From the NCBI RefSeq assembly GCF_001905735.1, contig NZ_LISW01000006.1:255432-319431 (forward strand): a stretch of DNA of 64,000 nt, written 5' to 3'. Shown here in pieces: positions 1 through 8,890 of the stretch. The notes beneath the pieces are model-generated. The model saw nothing but the letters and a program-made list of their open reading frames with translations, had not been told where the DNA came from and searched no databases. The stretch is from Streptomyces sp. CB01249. Its GTDB lineage: Bacteria > Actinomycetota > Actinomycetes > Streptomycetales > Streptomycetaceae. How positions within the stretch are numbered: position 1 is the stretch's first letter; each line of letters begins with the position of its first letter. The position numbers and the translations under genes are program-made.

Positions 1-660
1 GAGCAGCTGGGCGACCACGTCCAGGCCCTGGACCTGGTCGGCAAGCTGCTCGGCGCGCACGGCCGGGTGCTGCCCATGTCCGCCGTGCCGCTGGAGCTCC
101 AGGCTCTCGTCAAGGGCCACGACCCGGACCGCCCGGAGGACGTGGACACCGTGCGCGGCCAGGCCACCGTGGCCCTCACCCCGGGCGAGGTGCAGTCCGT
201 GCACCTGGTCCCGGCCGACCCGCCGGCCGTCCCCGAGGCGGTCGCCGCCGTCCGGGACGCGGACTGGGTGGTCCTCGGCCCTGGCTCCTGGTTCTCCTCT
301 GTCATCCCGCACCTGCTCGTCCCCGAACTGCTGGACGCGCTGATCGAGACGAAGGCCCGCAAGGTCCTTTCGTTGAATCTCGCACCGCAACCCGGTGAAA
401 CAGATGGCTTCTCACCGCAGCGTCATTTGGAGGTTTTGGGACGACACGCCCCTAAACTCGCCCTGGACGTGGTGCTGGCCGACGAGGCCGCCGTGCCCGA
501 CCGCGATTCCCTCGCCGACGCAGCCAAACGGCTCGGCGCCGCGGTCGAGCTGGCGCCCGTGGCCTCACCCGACGGCGTTCCGATCCATGATCCGGAGCTG
601 TTGGCCGCCGCGTACGACCGTATTTTTCGGATGCATGGAAGGATCGGCCCATGGCGATGA
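1..660 (+). CDS. yvcK: YvcK/CofD-like gluconeogenesis factor, 3' part
   Basis: The frame is open from the first base, so only the C-terminal ~219 residues are present. The stretch VVLGPGSWFSSVIPHLLVPEL is typical of the nucleotide-sugar-binding core of the YvcK/CofD-like family, which in other bacteria binds UDP-GlcNAc and affects growth on gluconeogenic carbon sources. The gene is followed by whiA, and the whiA ATG lies inside its last codons (10-base overlap). This is the conserved rapZ-yvcK-whiA order of Gram-positive bacteria; rapZ would lie upstream of the window. The start and N-terminal half are not visible, so nothing can be said about regulation. Confidence 0.88.
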   Translation, partial: EQLGDHVQALDLVGKLLGAHGRVLPMSAVPLELQALVKGHDPDRPEDVDTVRGQATVALTPGEVQSVHLVPADPPAVPEAVAAVRDADWVVLGPGSWFSSVIPHLLVPELLDALIETKARKVLSLNLAPQPGETDGFSPQRHLEVLGRHAPKLALDVVLADEAAVPDRDSLADAAKRLGAAVELAPVASPDGVPIHDPELLAAAYDRIFRMHGRIGPWR

Positions 661-1640
661 CGCCGGCGGTGAAGGACGAAGTCTCCCGGCTTCCCGTGAC
701 CCGGACCTGCTGCAGGAAGGCAGAGGTCTCGGCGATTCTCCGGTTCGCGGGCGGGCTCCACCTGGTGAGCGGCCGGATCGTGATCGAGGCGGAGCTGGAC
801 ACCGCGATGGCGGCGCGCCGGCTCAAGCGGGACATCCTGGAGATCTTCGGGCACAGCTCGGAGCTCATCGTGATGGCCCCCGGCGGGCTGCGGCGCGGTT
901 CGCGCTACGTCGTACGGGTGGTGGCGGGCGGCGACCAGCTGGCGCGCCAGACCGGCCTGGTCGACGGCCGGGGCCGCCCCATCCGCGGCCTCCCGCCGCA
1001 GGTGGTCTCGGGGGCCACCTGCGACGCCGAGGCCGCCTGGCGCGGGGCGTTCCTGGCGCACGGCTCGCTCACCGAGCCCGGCCGCTCCTCCTCGCTGGAG
1101 GTCACCTGCCCCGGCCCGGAGGCCGCGCTCGCCCTGGTCGGCGCCGCCCGCCGGCTCTCCATCGCGGCCAAGGCCCGCGAGGTGCGCGGGGTCGACCGGG
1201 TCGTCGTCCGCGACGGCGACGCGATCGGCGCCCTGCTCACCCGGCTCGGCGCCCATGAGTCGGTGCTGGCCTGGGAGGAGCGCCGGATGCGCCGCGAGGT
1301 CCGGGCCACGGCGAACCGCCTCGCCAACTTCGACGACGCGAACCTGCGCCGCTCCGCCCGGGCCGCGGTCGCCGCGGGCGCCCGGGTCGGCCGCGCCCTG
1401 GAGATCCTGGGCGAGGAGGTCCCGGAGCACCTGGCGGCCGCCGGGCGGCTGCGCATGGAGCACAAGCAGGCGTCGCTGGAGGAGCTGGGCGCCCTCGCCG
1501 ACCCGCCGCTGACCAAGGACGCGGTCGCGGGCCGCATCCGCCGGCTCCTCGCGATGGCCGACAAGCGGGCCCAGGACCTGGGCATCCCCGGCACGGAATC
1601 CACTCTCAGCGAAGAGCTGGCCGACGGTCTGGTCGGCTGA
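651..1640 (+). CDS. whiA: Sporulation regulator WhiA
   Basis: 329 residues, the usual WhiA length. The N-terminal part (RTCCRKAEVSAILRFAG, about residues 18-34) belongs to the degenerate LAGLIDADG-like domain, and the C-terminal part (about 250-310, including PLTKDAVAGRIRRL) is the helix-turn-helix. WhiA works with WhiB to switch on sporulation septation genes in Streptomyces aerial hyphae. The ATG is inside the end of the yvcK frame, suggesting translational coupling. An 11-bp stem with a 14-base loop lies about 100 bases after the stop, before gap. Confidence 0.97.
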   Translation: MAMTPAVKDEVSRLPVTRTCCRKAEVSAILRFAGGLHLVSGRIVIEAELDTAMAARRLKRDILEIFGHSSELIVMAPGGLRRGSRYVVRVVAGGDQLARQTGLVDGRGRPIRGLPPQVVSGATCDAEAAWRGAFLAHGSLTEPGRSSSLEVTCPGPEAALALVGAARRLSIAAKAREVRGVDRVVVRDGDAIGALLTRLGAHESVLAWEERRMRREVRATANRLANFDDANLRRSARAAVAAGARVGRALEILGEEVPEHLAAAGRLRMEHKQASLEELGALADPPLTKDAVAGRIRRLLAMADKRAQDLGIPGTESTLSEELADGLVG

Positions 1641-1736
1641 GCCGTACCGGCGGTACGCGCCCCGCGAGGGGAACGGCCCGCCGACTCGCGGCCGTTGACG
1701 CTGCGTAATCGCCGCAGAGGGTGCCGTACGGCGCCC

Positions 1737-1772
1737 GGAGGCCCGTATTCCTACTGGGGAGTACGGGCTTCC
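1737..1772 (+). terminator. Inverted repeat after whiA
   Basis: Arms 1737-1747 (GGAGGCCCGTA) and 1762-1772 (TACGGGCTTCC) pair over 11 positions with one G-U, loop 14. No U tract follows. It may end the whiA transcript or be a regulatory dyad in the gap leader. Confidence 0.45.
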
Positions 1773-1899
1773 CGCGTTCTTACGGCACCGCTCGATGTCA
1801 CCCCGGCGGCTCCGGAGAGGTAGGGTCGGAGGCGGTCGGGGACATCCCATACAACTCGCCGGCGTCGAAAACCGGCGTACCTAACGAGGAGATCGGTTC

Positions 1900-2910
<1,011 letters not shown>

Positions 2911-2946
2911 GCACCGCCGCACCGGCAGGCATCTCGATGTGAGCAC

Positions 2947-2984
2947 GGGGCTCGAACAGCGCGACGCTGCGCTGTTCGAGCCCC
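2947..2984 (+). terminator. Strong hairpin between gap and pgk
   Basis: Perfect 16-bp arms 2947-2962 and 2969-2984 with a six-base loop GACGCT. An outer GAGCA/TGCTC pair (2941-2945, 2991-2995) flanks it. It probably terminates most gap transcripts or stabilises their 3' end. Confidence 0.8.
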
Positions 2985-3021
2985 CTCGCATGCTCACTCG
3001 TCCTCCAAGGAGTCCAGACAG

Positions 3022-4233
3022 ATGAAGACGATCGACGCACTTCTCGCCGAAGGGGTCGCCGGCAAGCGGGTATTCGTCCGCGCCGACCTCAACGTGCCGC
3101 TGAGCGGCACCACCATCACCGATGACGGCCGCATCCGCGCCGTCACCCCGACCGTCCGCAAGCTGGCCGAGGCCGGCGCCCGGGTCGTCGTCGCCTCGCA
3201 CCTGGGCCGCCCCAAGGGCGCCCCGGACCCGGCGTTCTCGCTGGCCCCCGCCGCCACCCGGCTCGGCGAACTGCTCGGCGCCGACGTCGCGTTCGCGACC
3301 GACACGGTCGGCGAGTCCGCCCGCGCCACCGTCGCCGCGCTGACCGACGGCCAGGTCGCGGTCATCGAGAACCTCCGCTTCAACCCCGGCGAGACCTCCA
3401 AGGACGACGCCGAGCGCGGCGCCTTCGCGGACCAGCTCGCCGAGCTGGCCGACCTGTACGTGGGCGACGGCTTCGGCGCGGTCCACCGCAAGCACGCCTC
3501 GGTCTTCGACCTCCCGGCCCGCCTCCCGCACGCGGCCGGCGACCTCATCGCCACCGAGGTCGGCGTCCTGAAGAAGCTCACCGAGGACGTGCAGCGGCCC
3601 TACGCCGTCGTGCTCGGCGGCGCCAAGGTCTCCGACAAGCTCGGCGTCATCGACCACCTCCTCGAGCGCGCCGACCGCATCCTCATCGGCGGCGGCATGG
3701 CGTACACCTTCCTCAAGGCCCAGGGCCACGAGGTCGGCAGCTCGCTGCTCCAGGAGGACCAGATCCCGGCGGTCCAGGAGTACCTGCGGCGGGCCGAGGC
3801 GAAGGGCGTGGAGTTCGTGCTCCCCGTCGACGTCGTCGTCGCGCCCGCCTTCCCGGACCTGAAGACCAAGGCCCCGGCCCACCCGGAGACCGTTGCCGCC
3901 GACGCCATGCCGGCCGGACAGATGGGCCTGGACAACGGTCCCGAGACCAACAAGCTCTACGCATCGAAGCTCGCCGACGCGGCCACCGTCTTCTGGAACG
4001 GTCCGATGGGCGTCTTCGAGCACCCCGACTTCGCCGAGGGCACCCGGGCCGTCGCCCAGGCCCTCGTCGACTCCTCGGGCTTCAGCGTGGTCGGCGGTGG
4101 CGACTCCGCCGCCGCGGTCCGCATCCTGGGCTTCGACGAGAACGCGTTCGGACACATCTCGACCGGTGGCGGCGCCAGCCTCGAATACCTCGAGGGCAAG
4201 ACGCTTCCCGGCCTCGCCGCTCTGGAGGACTGA
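3022..4233 (+). CDS. pgk: Phosphoglycerate kinase
   Basis: 403 residues, full length for the family. The substrate-binding N-terminal motif FVRADLNVP (about 18-26), the hinge-side GGAKVSDKL and the C-terminal nucleotide-site glycine run VVGGGDSAAAV are all present. It transfers phosphate from 1,3-bisphosphoglycerate to ADP. The ATG at 3022 has AAGGAG about ten bases upstream. tpiA begins six bases after the stop, so the two are probably one transcript. Confidence 0.98.
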   Translation: MKTIDALLAEGVAGKRVFVRADLNVPLSGTTITDDGRIRAVTPTVRKLAEAGARVVVASHLGRPKGAPDPAFSLAPAATRLGELLGADVAFATDTVGESARATVAALTDGQVAVIENLRFNPGETSKDDAERGAFADQLAELADLYVGDGFGAVHRKHASVFDLPARLPHAAGDLIATEVGVLKKLTEDVQRPYAVVLGGAKVSDKLGVIDHLLERADRILIGGGMAYTFLKAQGHEVGSSLLQEDQIPAVQEYLRRAEAKGVEFVLPVDVVVAPAFPDLKTKAPAHPETVAADAMPAGQMGLDNGPETNKLYASKLADAATVFWNGPMGVFEHPDFAEGTRAVAQALVDSSGFSVVGGGDSAAAVRILGFDENAFGHISTGGGASLEYLEGKTLPGLAALED

Positions 4234-4239
4234 CCTTTC

Positions 4240-5016
4240 ATGACCACCCGCACCCCGCTGATGGCGGGCAACTGGAAGATGAACCTCAACCACCTCGAGG
4301 CCATCGCCCACGTCCAGAAGCTCGCCTTCGCCCTGGCCGACAAGGACTACGACGCCGTAGAGGTCGCCGTCCTGCCGCCCTTCACCGACCTGCGCTCCGT
4401 GCAGACGCTGGTCGACGGCGACAAGCTGAAGATCAAGTACGGCGCCCAGGACATCTCGGCGCAGGACTCCGGCGCGTACACCGGTGAGATCTCCGGCCCC
4501 ATGCTCGCCAAGCTGAAGTGCACCTTCGTCGCCGTCGGCCACAGCGAGCGCCGCCAGTACCACGCGGAGACCGACGAGGTCTGCAACGCCAAGGTGAAGG
4601 CCGCGTACAAGCACGGCCTGACCCCGATCCTCTGCGTCGGCGAGGGCCTGGACGTCCGCAAGGCCGGCGACCAGGTCGCGTACACCCTCGCGCAGCTCGA
4701 CGGCGGCCTGAAGGACATCCCGGCCGAGCAGGCCGAGTCCATCGTGATCGCCTACGAGCCGGTCTGGGCCATCGGCACCGGCGAGGTCGCCACCCCGGAG
4801 GACGCGCAGGAGGTCTGCGGTGCGATCCGCGTCCGCCTCGCCGAGCTGTACTCGCAGGAGCTGGCCGACGCGGTCCGCATCCAGTACGGCGGCTCGGTGA
4901 AGTCCGGCAACGTGGCCGCGATCATGGCCCAGCCCGACGTCGACGGCGCCCTGATCGGCGGCGCGGCGCTCGACGCGGACGAGTTCGTCAAGATCGTCCG
5001 CTTCCGCGACCAGTGA
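4240..5016 (+). CDS. tpiA: Triosephosphate isomerase
   Basis: 258 residues. Catalytic residues are visible: Asn11 and Lys13 in AGNWKMN, His101 in VGHSERR, and Glu173 in AYEPVWAIGTG. It interconverts dihydroxyacetone phosphate and glyceraldehyde 3-phosphate. It lies six bases behind pgk, so is probably cotranscribed with it. A GC-rich hairpin with one bulged G follows before secG, so secG may have its own promoter or depend on readthrough. Confidence 0.98.
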   Translation: MTTRTPLMAGNWKMNLNHLEAIAHVQKLAFALADKDYDAVEVAVLPPFTDLRSVQTLVDGDKLKIKYGAQDISAQDSGAYTGEISGPMLAKLKCTFVAVGHSERRQYHAETDEVCNAKVKAAYKHGLTPILCVGEGLDVRKAGDQVAYTLAQLDGGLKDIPAEQAESIVIAYEPVWAIGTGEVATPEDAQEVCGAIRVRLAELYSQELADAVRIQYGGSVKSGNVAAIMAQPDVDGALIGGAALDADEFVKIVRFRDQ

Positions 5017-5049
5017 GTATGCGGTAGCGCGGATCCGTCGTACCCTTGC

Positions 5050-5080
5050 GGGGGCCGGGGAGGGCGACCTCCCGGCCCCC
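5050..5080 (+). terminator. Hairpin between tpiA and secG
   Basis: GGGGGCCGGGG-AGG pairs with CCTCCCGGCCCCC (5068-5080) leaving one bulged G. The stem is very GC-rich with a short loop and no long U tract, as is usual for Streptomyces. Confidence 0.7.
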
Positions 5081-5126
5081 GTAGTTCGCACTAGCAGTCG
5101 GTATTTCCGGAAAGTAGGGACCAGCC

Positions 5127-5363
5127 GTGATTCTGGGGTTCGAGATCGCCCTGATCGTCTTCAGCCTGCTGCTGATGCTGCTGGTGCTCATGCACAAGGG
5201 CAAGGGCGGCGGTCTCTCCGACATGTTCGGTGGCGGCATGCAGTCCTCCGTCGGCGGCTCCTCGGTCGCCGAGCGCAACCTCGACCGCATCACCGTCGTG
5301 GTCGGTCTGGGCTGGTTCGCGTGCATCGTGGTGCTTGGTCTGCTCATCAAGCTGGACAACTGA
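5127..5363 (+). CDS. secG: Preprotein translocase subunit SecG
   Basis: 78 residues with two hydrophobic helices (about 2-22 and 53-74) separated by the conserved glycine-rich loop GKGGGLSDMFGGG. SecG is the small membrane partner of SecY and SecE in the Sec channel. The start is GTG. secG next to tpiA is a common order in Gram-positive bacteria. Confidence 0.95.
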   Translation: MILGFEIALIVFSLLLMLLVLMHKGKGGGLSDMFGGGMQSSVGGSSVAERNLDRITVVVGLGWFACIVVLGLLIKLDN

Positions 5364-5404
5364 CCCGTCGTGCGCGCTTCCCGGTGACGGTGTAACTCCT
5401 TTCA

Positions 5405-5433
5405 CTGGACGCGCGTTGGGCCTTACGTAGACT
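5405..5433 (+). promoter_or_regulatory. Possible promoter of the rbpA-like gene
   Basis: CTGGAC (5405-5410), 17 bases, then TAGACT (5428-5433). The -10 is good and the -35 weak; the start codon is 40 bases further on. No convincing SigR-type GGAAT-N18-GTT motif was seen. Confidence 0.35.
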
Positions 5434-5472
5434 GGGGCACCTTCGAGCACCATCACGCAGGGAGTTACGACC

Positions 5473-5808
5473 GTGGCAAGTGGCAACGCGATCCGGGGAA
5501 GCCGGGTCGGGGCGGGGCCGATGGGGGAGGCCGAGCGCGGCGAGTCCGCGCCACGGCTCCGCATCTCCTTCTGGTGCTCGAACGGGCACGAGACGCAGCC
5601 CAGCTTCGCCCATGACGCGCAGGTACCGGACACCTGGGACTGCCCGCGGTGCGGTTTCCCGGCCGGCCAGGACCCGGAGAGCCCGCCCGACCCGCCGCGC
5701 ACCGAACCGTACAAGACGCACCTCGCGTACGTGCGGGAGCGCCGCAGCGACGCGGACGGCGAGGCCATCCTCGCCGAGGCCCTGGCGAAGCTCCGCGGCG
5801 AGATCTGA
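5473..5808 (+). CDS. RbpA-family RNA polymerase-binding protein (paralogue)
   Basis: 111 residues. The core matches RbpA: basic N-terminus (IRGSRVG), a zinc site of Cys35-x3-His39 and Cys57-x2-Cys60, a basic linker and a C-terminal helix with RERR at 88-91, equivalent to the sigma-binding arginines. RbpA activates HrdB-type holoenzyme in actinobacteria. Compared with the canonical Streptomyces RbpA the C-terminal tail is missing, and the position beside pgi suggests this is the second copy found in Streptomyces rather than the main one. The start is GTG. Assignment to the family is firm; whether it acts like RbpA is not shown by the sequence. Confidence 0.85.
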   Translation: MASGNAIRGSRVGAGPMGEAERGESAPRLRISFWCSNGHETQPSFAHDAQVPDTWDCPRCGFPAGQDPESPPDPPRTEPYKTHLAYVRERRSDADGEAILAEALAKLRGEI

Positions 5809-5817
5809 AGACGTTCA

Positions 5818-5848
5818 CCGGCCGGACACCCCCTGGGTGCCCGGCCGG
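5818..5848 (+). terminator. Hairpin after the rbpA-like gene
   Basis: CCGGCCGG (5818-5825) and CACCC pair with GGGTG (5835-5839) and CCGGCCGG (5841-5848), with one A-C mismatch and a three-base loop. Confidence 0.75.
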
Positions 5849-5950
5849 AATGCTTCCGTCGTGCCGCAGCCTGCCGCCGTCACGTCCGGCCGCCTGATCA
5901 ATTAGGTTGGAGGGGCAGCGGGGAACTGCGGTGACGAGAGAAGTGGGCTG

Positions 5951-7612
5951 ATGTCCGGGATGAACGCAACTAGCCGTACCAGGCTCAACCAGACGCCGGA
6001 ATGGGCGGCGCTGGGGAAGCACCGTGAGCAGCTCGGGCCGACCGGTCTGCGCGAGTTGTTCGCGGACGACCCGGAGCGCGGCACCGGGTACACCCTGCGG
6101 GTCGGCGACCTGCACCTCGACTACTCCAAGCACCTCGTCACCGACGAGACGCTGACCCTCCTGCGCGAACTCGCCGCGGCCACCGACGTGTTCGGGCTGC
6201 GGGACGCGATGTTCCGCGGCGACAAGATCAACACCACCGAGGACCGGGCGGTCCTGCACACCGCGCTGCGCGCCCCGCGCGAGGCCGTCATCGAGGTCGA
6301 CGGCGAGAACGTGGTGCCGGCGGTGCACGCGGTGCTCGACAAGATGGCGGCGTTCTCCGACCGGGTCAGGTCGGGGGAGTGGACCGGTCACACCGGCAAG
6401 CCCATCAAGAACATCGTCAACATCGGCATCGGCGGCTCGGACCTGGGCCCCGCCATGGCGTACGAGGTGCTGCGCTCCTTCACGGACCGCTCGCTCACCT
6501 TCCGCTTCGTCTCCAACGTGGACGGCGCCGACCTGCACGAGGCCGTCCGCGACCTCGACCCGGCCGAGACGCTGTTCATCATCGCCTCGAAGACCTTCAC
6601 CACCATCGAGACGATCACCAACGCCACCTCCGCCCGCAACTGGCTGCTCACCGGCCTGAGGGCCGGTCAGGACGCCGTCGCCAAGCACTTCGTCGCGCTG
6701 TCGACCAACGCGGAGAAGGTGTCGGACTTCGGCATCGACACGGCCAACATGTTCGAGTTCTGGGACTGGGTCGGCGGCCGCTACTCGTACGACTCCGCCA
6801 TCGGCCTCTCGCTGATGATCGCCATCGGCCCGGACCGCTTCCGCGAGATGCTCGACGGCTTCCACCTCGTGGACGAGCACTTCCGCACCGCCCCGGCCGA
6901 GGAGAACGCCCCGCTGCTGCTCGGCCTGCTGGGCGTCTGGTACGGCGCGTTCTTCGACGCCCAGTCGCACGCGGTGCTGCCCTACAGCCACTACCTGTCG
7001 AAGTTCACCGCGTACCTCCAGCAGCTGGACATGGAGTCCAACGGCAAGTCCGTGGACCGCGACGGCAACCCCGTCGACTGGCAGACCGGACCGGTCGTCT
7101 GGGGCACCCCCGGCACCAACGGCCAGCACGCCTACTACCAGCTGATCCACCAGGGTACGAAGGTGATCCCGGCCGACTTCATCGGCTTCGCGCAGCCGGT
7201 CGAGGACCTGCTGCCCGGGCTGGTCGCCCAGCACGACCTGCTGATGGCCAACTTCTTCGCCCAGACCCAGGCCCTCGCCTTCGGCAAGACGCCGGACGAG
7301 GTCCGCGCCGAGGGCGTCCCCGAGGAGCTGGTGGCGCACAAGACGTTCCGGGGCAACCACCCCACGACGACGATCCTCGCCGACCGGCTCACCCCGTCCG
7401 TGCTCGGCCAGCTGATCGCCCTGTACGAGCACAAGGTCTTCGTCCAGGGCGCCATCTGGAACATCGACTCCTTCGACCAGTGGGGCGTCGAGCTCGGCAA
7501 GGTCCTCGCCAAGAAGATCGAGCCCGTCCTGACCGAGGGCAAGGGCGGCGAGCAGCTGGACAGCTCGACCGCCGCGCTCGTCTCGACCTACCGCGAGCTG
7601 CGCGGGCGCTGA
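5951..7612 (+). CDS. pgi: Glucose-6-phosphate isomerase
   Basis: 553 residues, normal for the long bacterial type. The signature GIGGSDLGPAM (about 156-166) and the later segments GVWYGAFFDAQSHAVLPYSH and FVQGAIWNIDSFDQWGVELGK are characteristic. It interconverts glucose 6-phosphate and fructose 6-phosphate, linking the glycolysis genes to the pentose phosphate operon on the other strand. A second ATG three codons on could also be used. TAGGTT at 5903-5908 is a possible -10. A perfect 12-bp hairpin follows the stop. Confidence 0.97.
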   Translation: MSGMNATSRTRLNQTPEWAALGKHREQLGPTGLRELFADDPERGTGYTLRVGDLHLDYSKHLVTDETLTLLRELAAATDVFGLRDAMFRGDKINTTEDRAVLHTALRAPREAVIEVDGENVVPAVHAVLDKMAAFSDRVRSGEWTGHTGKPIKNIVNIGIGGSDLGPAMAYEVLRSFTDRSLTFRFVSNVDGADLHEAVRDLDPAETLFIIASKTFTTIETITNATSARNWLLTGLRAGQDAVAKHFVALSTNAEKVSDFGIDTANMFEFWDWVGGRYSYDSAIGLSLMIAIGPDRFREMLDGFHLVDEHFRTAPAEENAPLLLGLLGVWYGAFFDAQSHAVLPYSHYLSKFTAYLQQLDMESNGKSVDRDGNPVDWQTGPVVWGTPGTNGQHAYYQLIHQGTKVIPADFIGFAQPVEDLLPGLVAQHDLLMANFFAQTQALAFGKTPDEVRAEGVPEELVAHKTFRGNHPTTTILADRLTPSVLGQLIALYEHKVFVQGAIWNIDSFDQWGVELGKVLAKKIEPVLTEGKGGEQLDSSTAALVSTYRELRGR

Positions 7613-7619
7613 GCCCCCG

Positions 7620-7654
7620 CTGAGGGGCCCCGCCGTGCCGGTGGGGCCCCTCAG
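7620..7654. terminator. Bidirectional terminator between pgi and the VOC gene
   Basis: CTGAGGGGCCCC (7620-7631) pairs perfectly with GGGGCCCCTCAG (7643-7654) around an 11-base loop. It overlaps the stop codon of the convergent gene and can serve both strands. Confidence 0.8.
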
Positions 7655-8007
7655 CCGTGCGTCGTGTCGATGACGCAGAAGCGATTGCCCTCCGGGTCCG
7701 CCAGCACCACGAAGTCCGGGTCCTCCGGATACAGCTCCCAGTCGGTCTCCGCCGCGCCCAGCGCGAGCAGCCGGGCCACCTCGGCGTCCTGCTCCTCCGT
7801 GTACAGGTCGAGGTGGACCCGGGGCACCTCCTGCACCGGGGAGTCGCTGCGGCCCAGCGAGAGCCCGACGCCCGGCCCCTCGGCGGGGACCAGGACCACC
7901 CAGTCCTCCGTGGCCGGTTCCCGCTCCACGTAGCCCAGGGCCGCCTTCCAGAAGGCCGCCGCCCGCGCCACGTCCGACGCGCCCATCACCACGGTTCCGA
8001 TACGCAT
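7651..8007 (-). CDS. VOC (glyoxalase/bleomycin-resistance fold) protein
   Basis: 118 residues when started at the ATG at 8007 (MRIGTVVMGASDVARAAAFW), which has AAAGG upstream. The single VOC module ends in the typical VVLADPEGNRFCVID. Such proteins are metal-dependent enzymes or antibiotic-binding proteins; the substrate cannot be predicted here. The frame continues upstream as low-complexity Arg/Pro sequence, which is not believable protein. It is convergent with pgi and separated from pgl by a terminator-like hairpin, so is probably monocistronic. Confidence 0.85.
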   Translation of the reverse strand: MRIGTVVMGASDVARAAAFWKAALGYVEREPATEDWVVLVPAEGPGVGLSLGRSDSPVQEVPRVHLDLYTEEQDAEVARLLALGAAETDWELYPEDPDFVVLADPEGNRFCVIDTTHG

Positions 8008-8045
8008 GGGGCCGAGCCTTTCACGTATCGCCCCCGGAAACGCGC

Positions 8046-8081
8046 CGGGCCCGGCCCGCCCCGAAGGACGGACCGGGCCCG
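8046..8081 (-). terminator. Terminator of the pentose phosphate operon
   Basis: CGGGCCCGG (8046-8054) pairs perfectly with CCGGGCCCG (8073-8081), 18-base loop, placed about 25 bases after the pgl stop on the minus strand. Confidence 0.6.
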
Positions 8082-8104
8082 TGGGCACCCCCGCTGACGG
8101 CCGG

Positions 8105-8890
8105 TCAGGCGGAAGCCGGCGGATACAGGGCGTGGGGGAGGCGGGAGGCCGCCGCCGCGTCGAGCAGCCACAGCGTGCGGGCGCGGCCGTACGCACCGGC
8201 CGCCGGTGCCTGGATCTCGCCGGCCCCGGACAGGGCGATGGCGACCGCCTCCGCCTTGTCCTCGCCCGCGGCCAGCAGCCACACCTCGCGCGCCGCCCGG
8301 ATGGCGGGCAGCGTCAGCGAGACCCGGACCGGCGGCGGCTTGGGCGCACCGTGCACACCGACGACGGTGCGCTCGGTCTCCCGCACCCCGGGCAGTTCCG
8401 GGAAGAGCGAGGCGACGTGCGTGTCCGGGCCGACGCCCAGCATCAGCACGTCGAACTCCGGCACCGGGCCGTGGTCCTGCGGCGCCGAGGCCGCCGCCAG
8501 TTCGGCCGCGTACCCGGCGGCCGCGGCGTCGGCGTCCGGGCCGTAGGGGCCGTCCGAGGCCGGCATCACGTGCACCCGCGAGGGGTCCAGGGGCACGGCG
8601 TCCAGCAGGGCCTCGCGGGCCTGCGTGACATTGCGCTCCGGGTCGCCCTCCGGCAGGAACCGCTCGTCGCCCCACCACAGGTCGAGCCGCGACCAGTCGA
8701 CCGCGTCCCGGGCGGGCGCGGCGGCGAGCGCGGCCAGCAGGCCGTTGCCGTTGCGCCCGCCGGTGAGCACCACCGAGGCGTCGCCGCGCGCGGCCTGGGC
8801 GTCCACGATCTTCGTGATCAGCCGGGCCGCGGCGGCCTGCGCCATCAGCTCCTTGTCGCGGTGCACGACGAGCTGCGGGACTCCGGTCAC
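8105..8890 (-). CDS. pgl: 6-phosphogluconolactonase
   Basis: 261 residues from GTG at 8890. The family motifs LTGGRNG (42-48), LWWGDERFLP (71-80) and the C-terminal VWLLAAGEDKA are visible. It hydrolyses 6-phosphogluconolactone, the second step of the oxidative pentose phosphate pathway. The GTG overlaps the opcA TGA as GTGA, so translation is probably coupled. It is the last gene of the tkt-tal-zwf-opcA-pgl operon and is followed by a hairpin. Confidence 0.96.
   Translation of the reverse strand: MTGVPQLVVHRDKELMAQAAAARLITKIVDAQAARGDASVVLTGGRNGNGLLAALAAAPARDAVDWSRLDLWWGDERFLPEGDPERNVTQAREALLDAVPLDPSRVHVMPASDGPYGPDADAAAAGYAAELAAASAPQDHGPVPEFDVLMLGVGPDTHVASLFPELPGVRETERTVVGVHGAPKPPPVRVSLTLPAIRAAREVWLLAAGEDKAEAVAIALSGAGEIQAPAAGAYGRARTLWLLDAAAASRLPHALYPPASA

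Noticed and set aside
5364..5472. SigR-type stress promoter before the rbpA-like gene
   Set aside because: I looked for GGAAT-N18-GTT because the canonical rbpA is SigR-dependent; no acceptable match was found.
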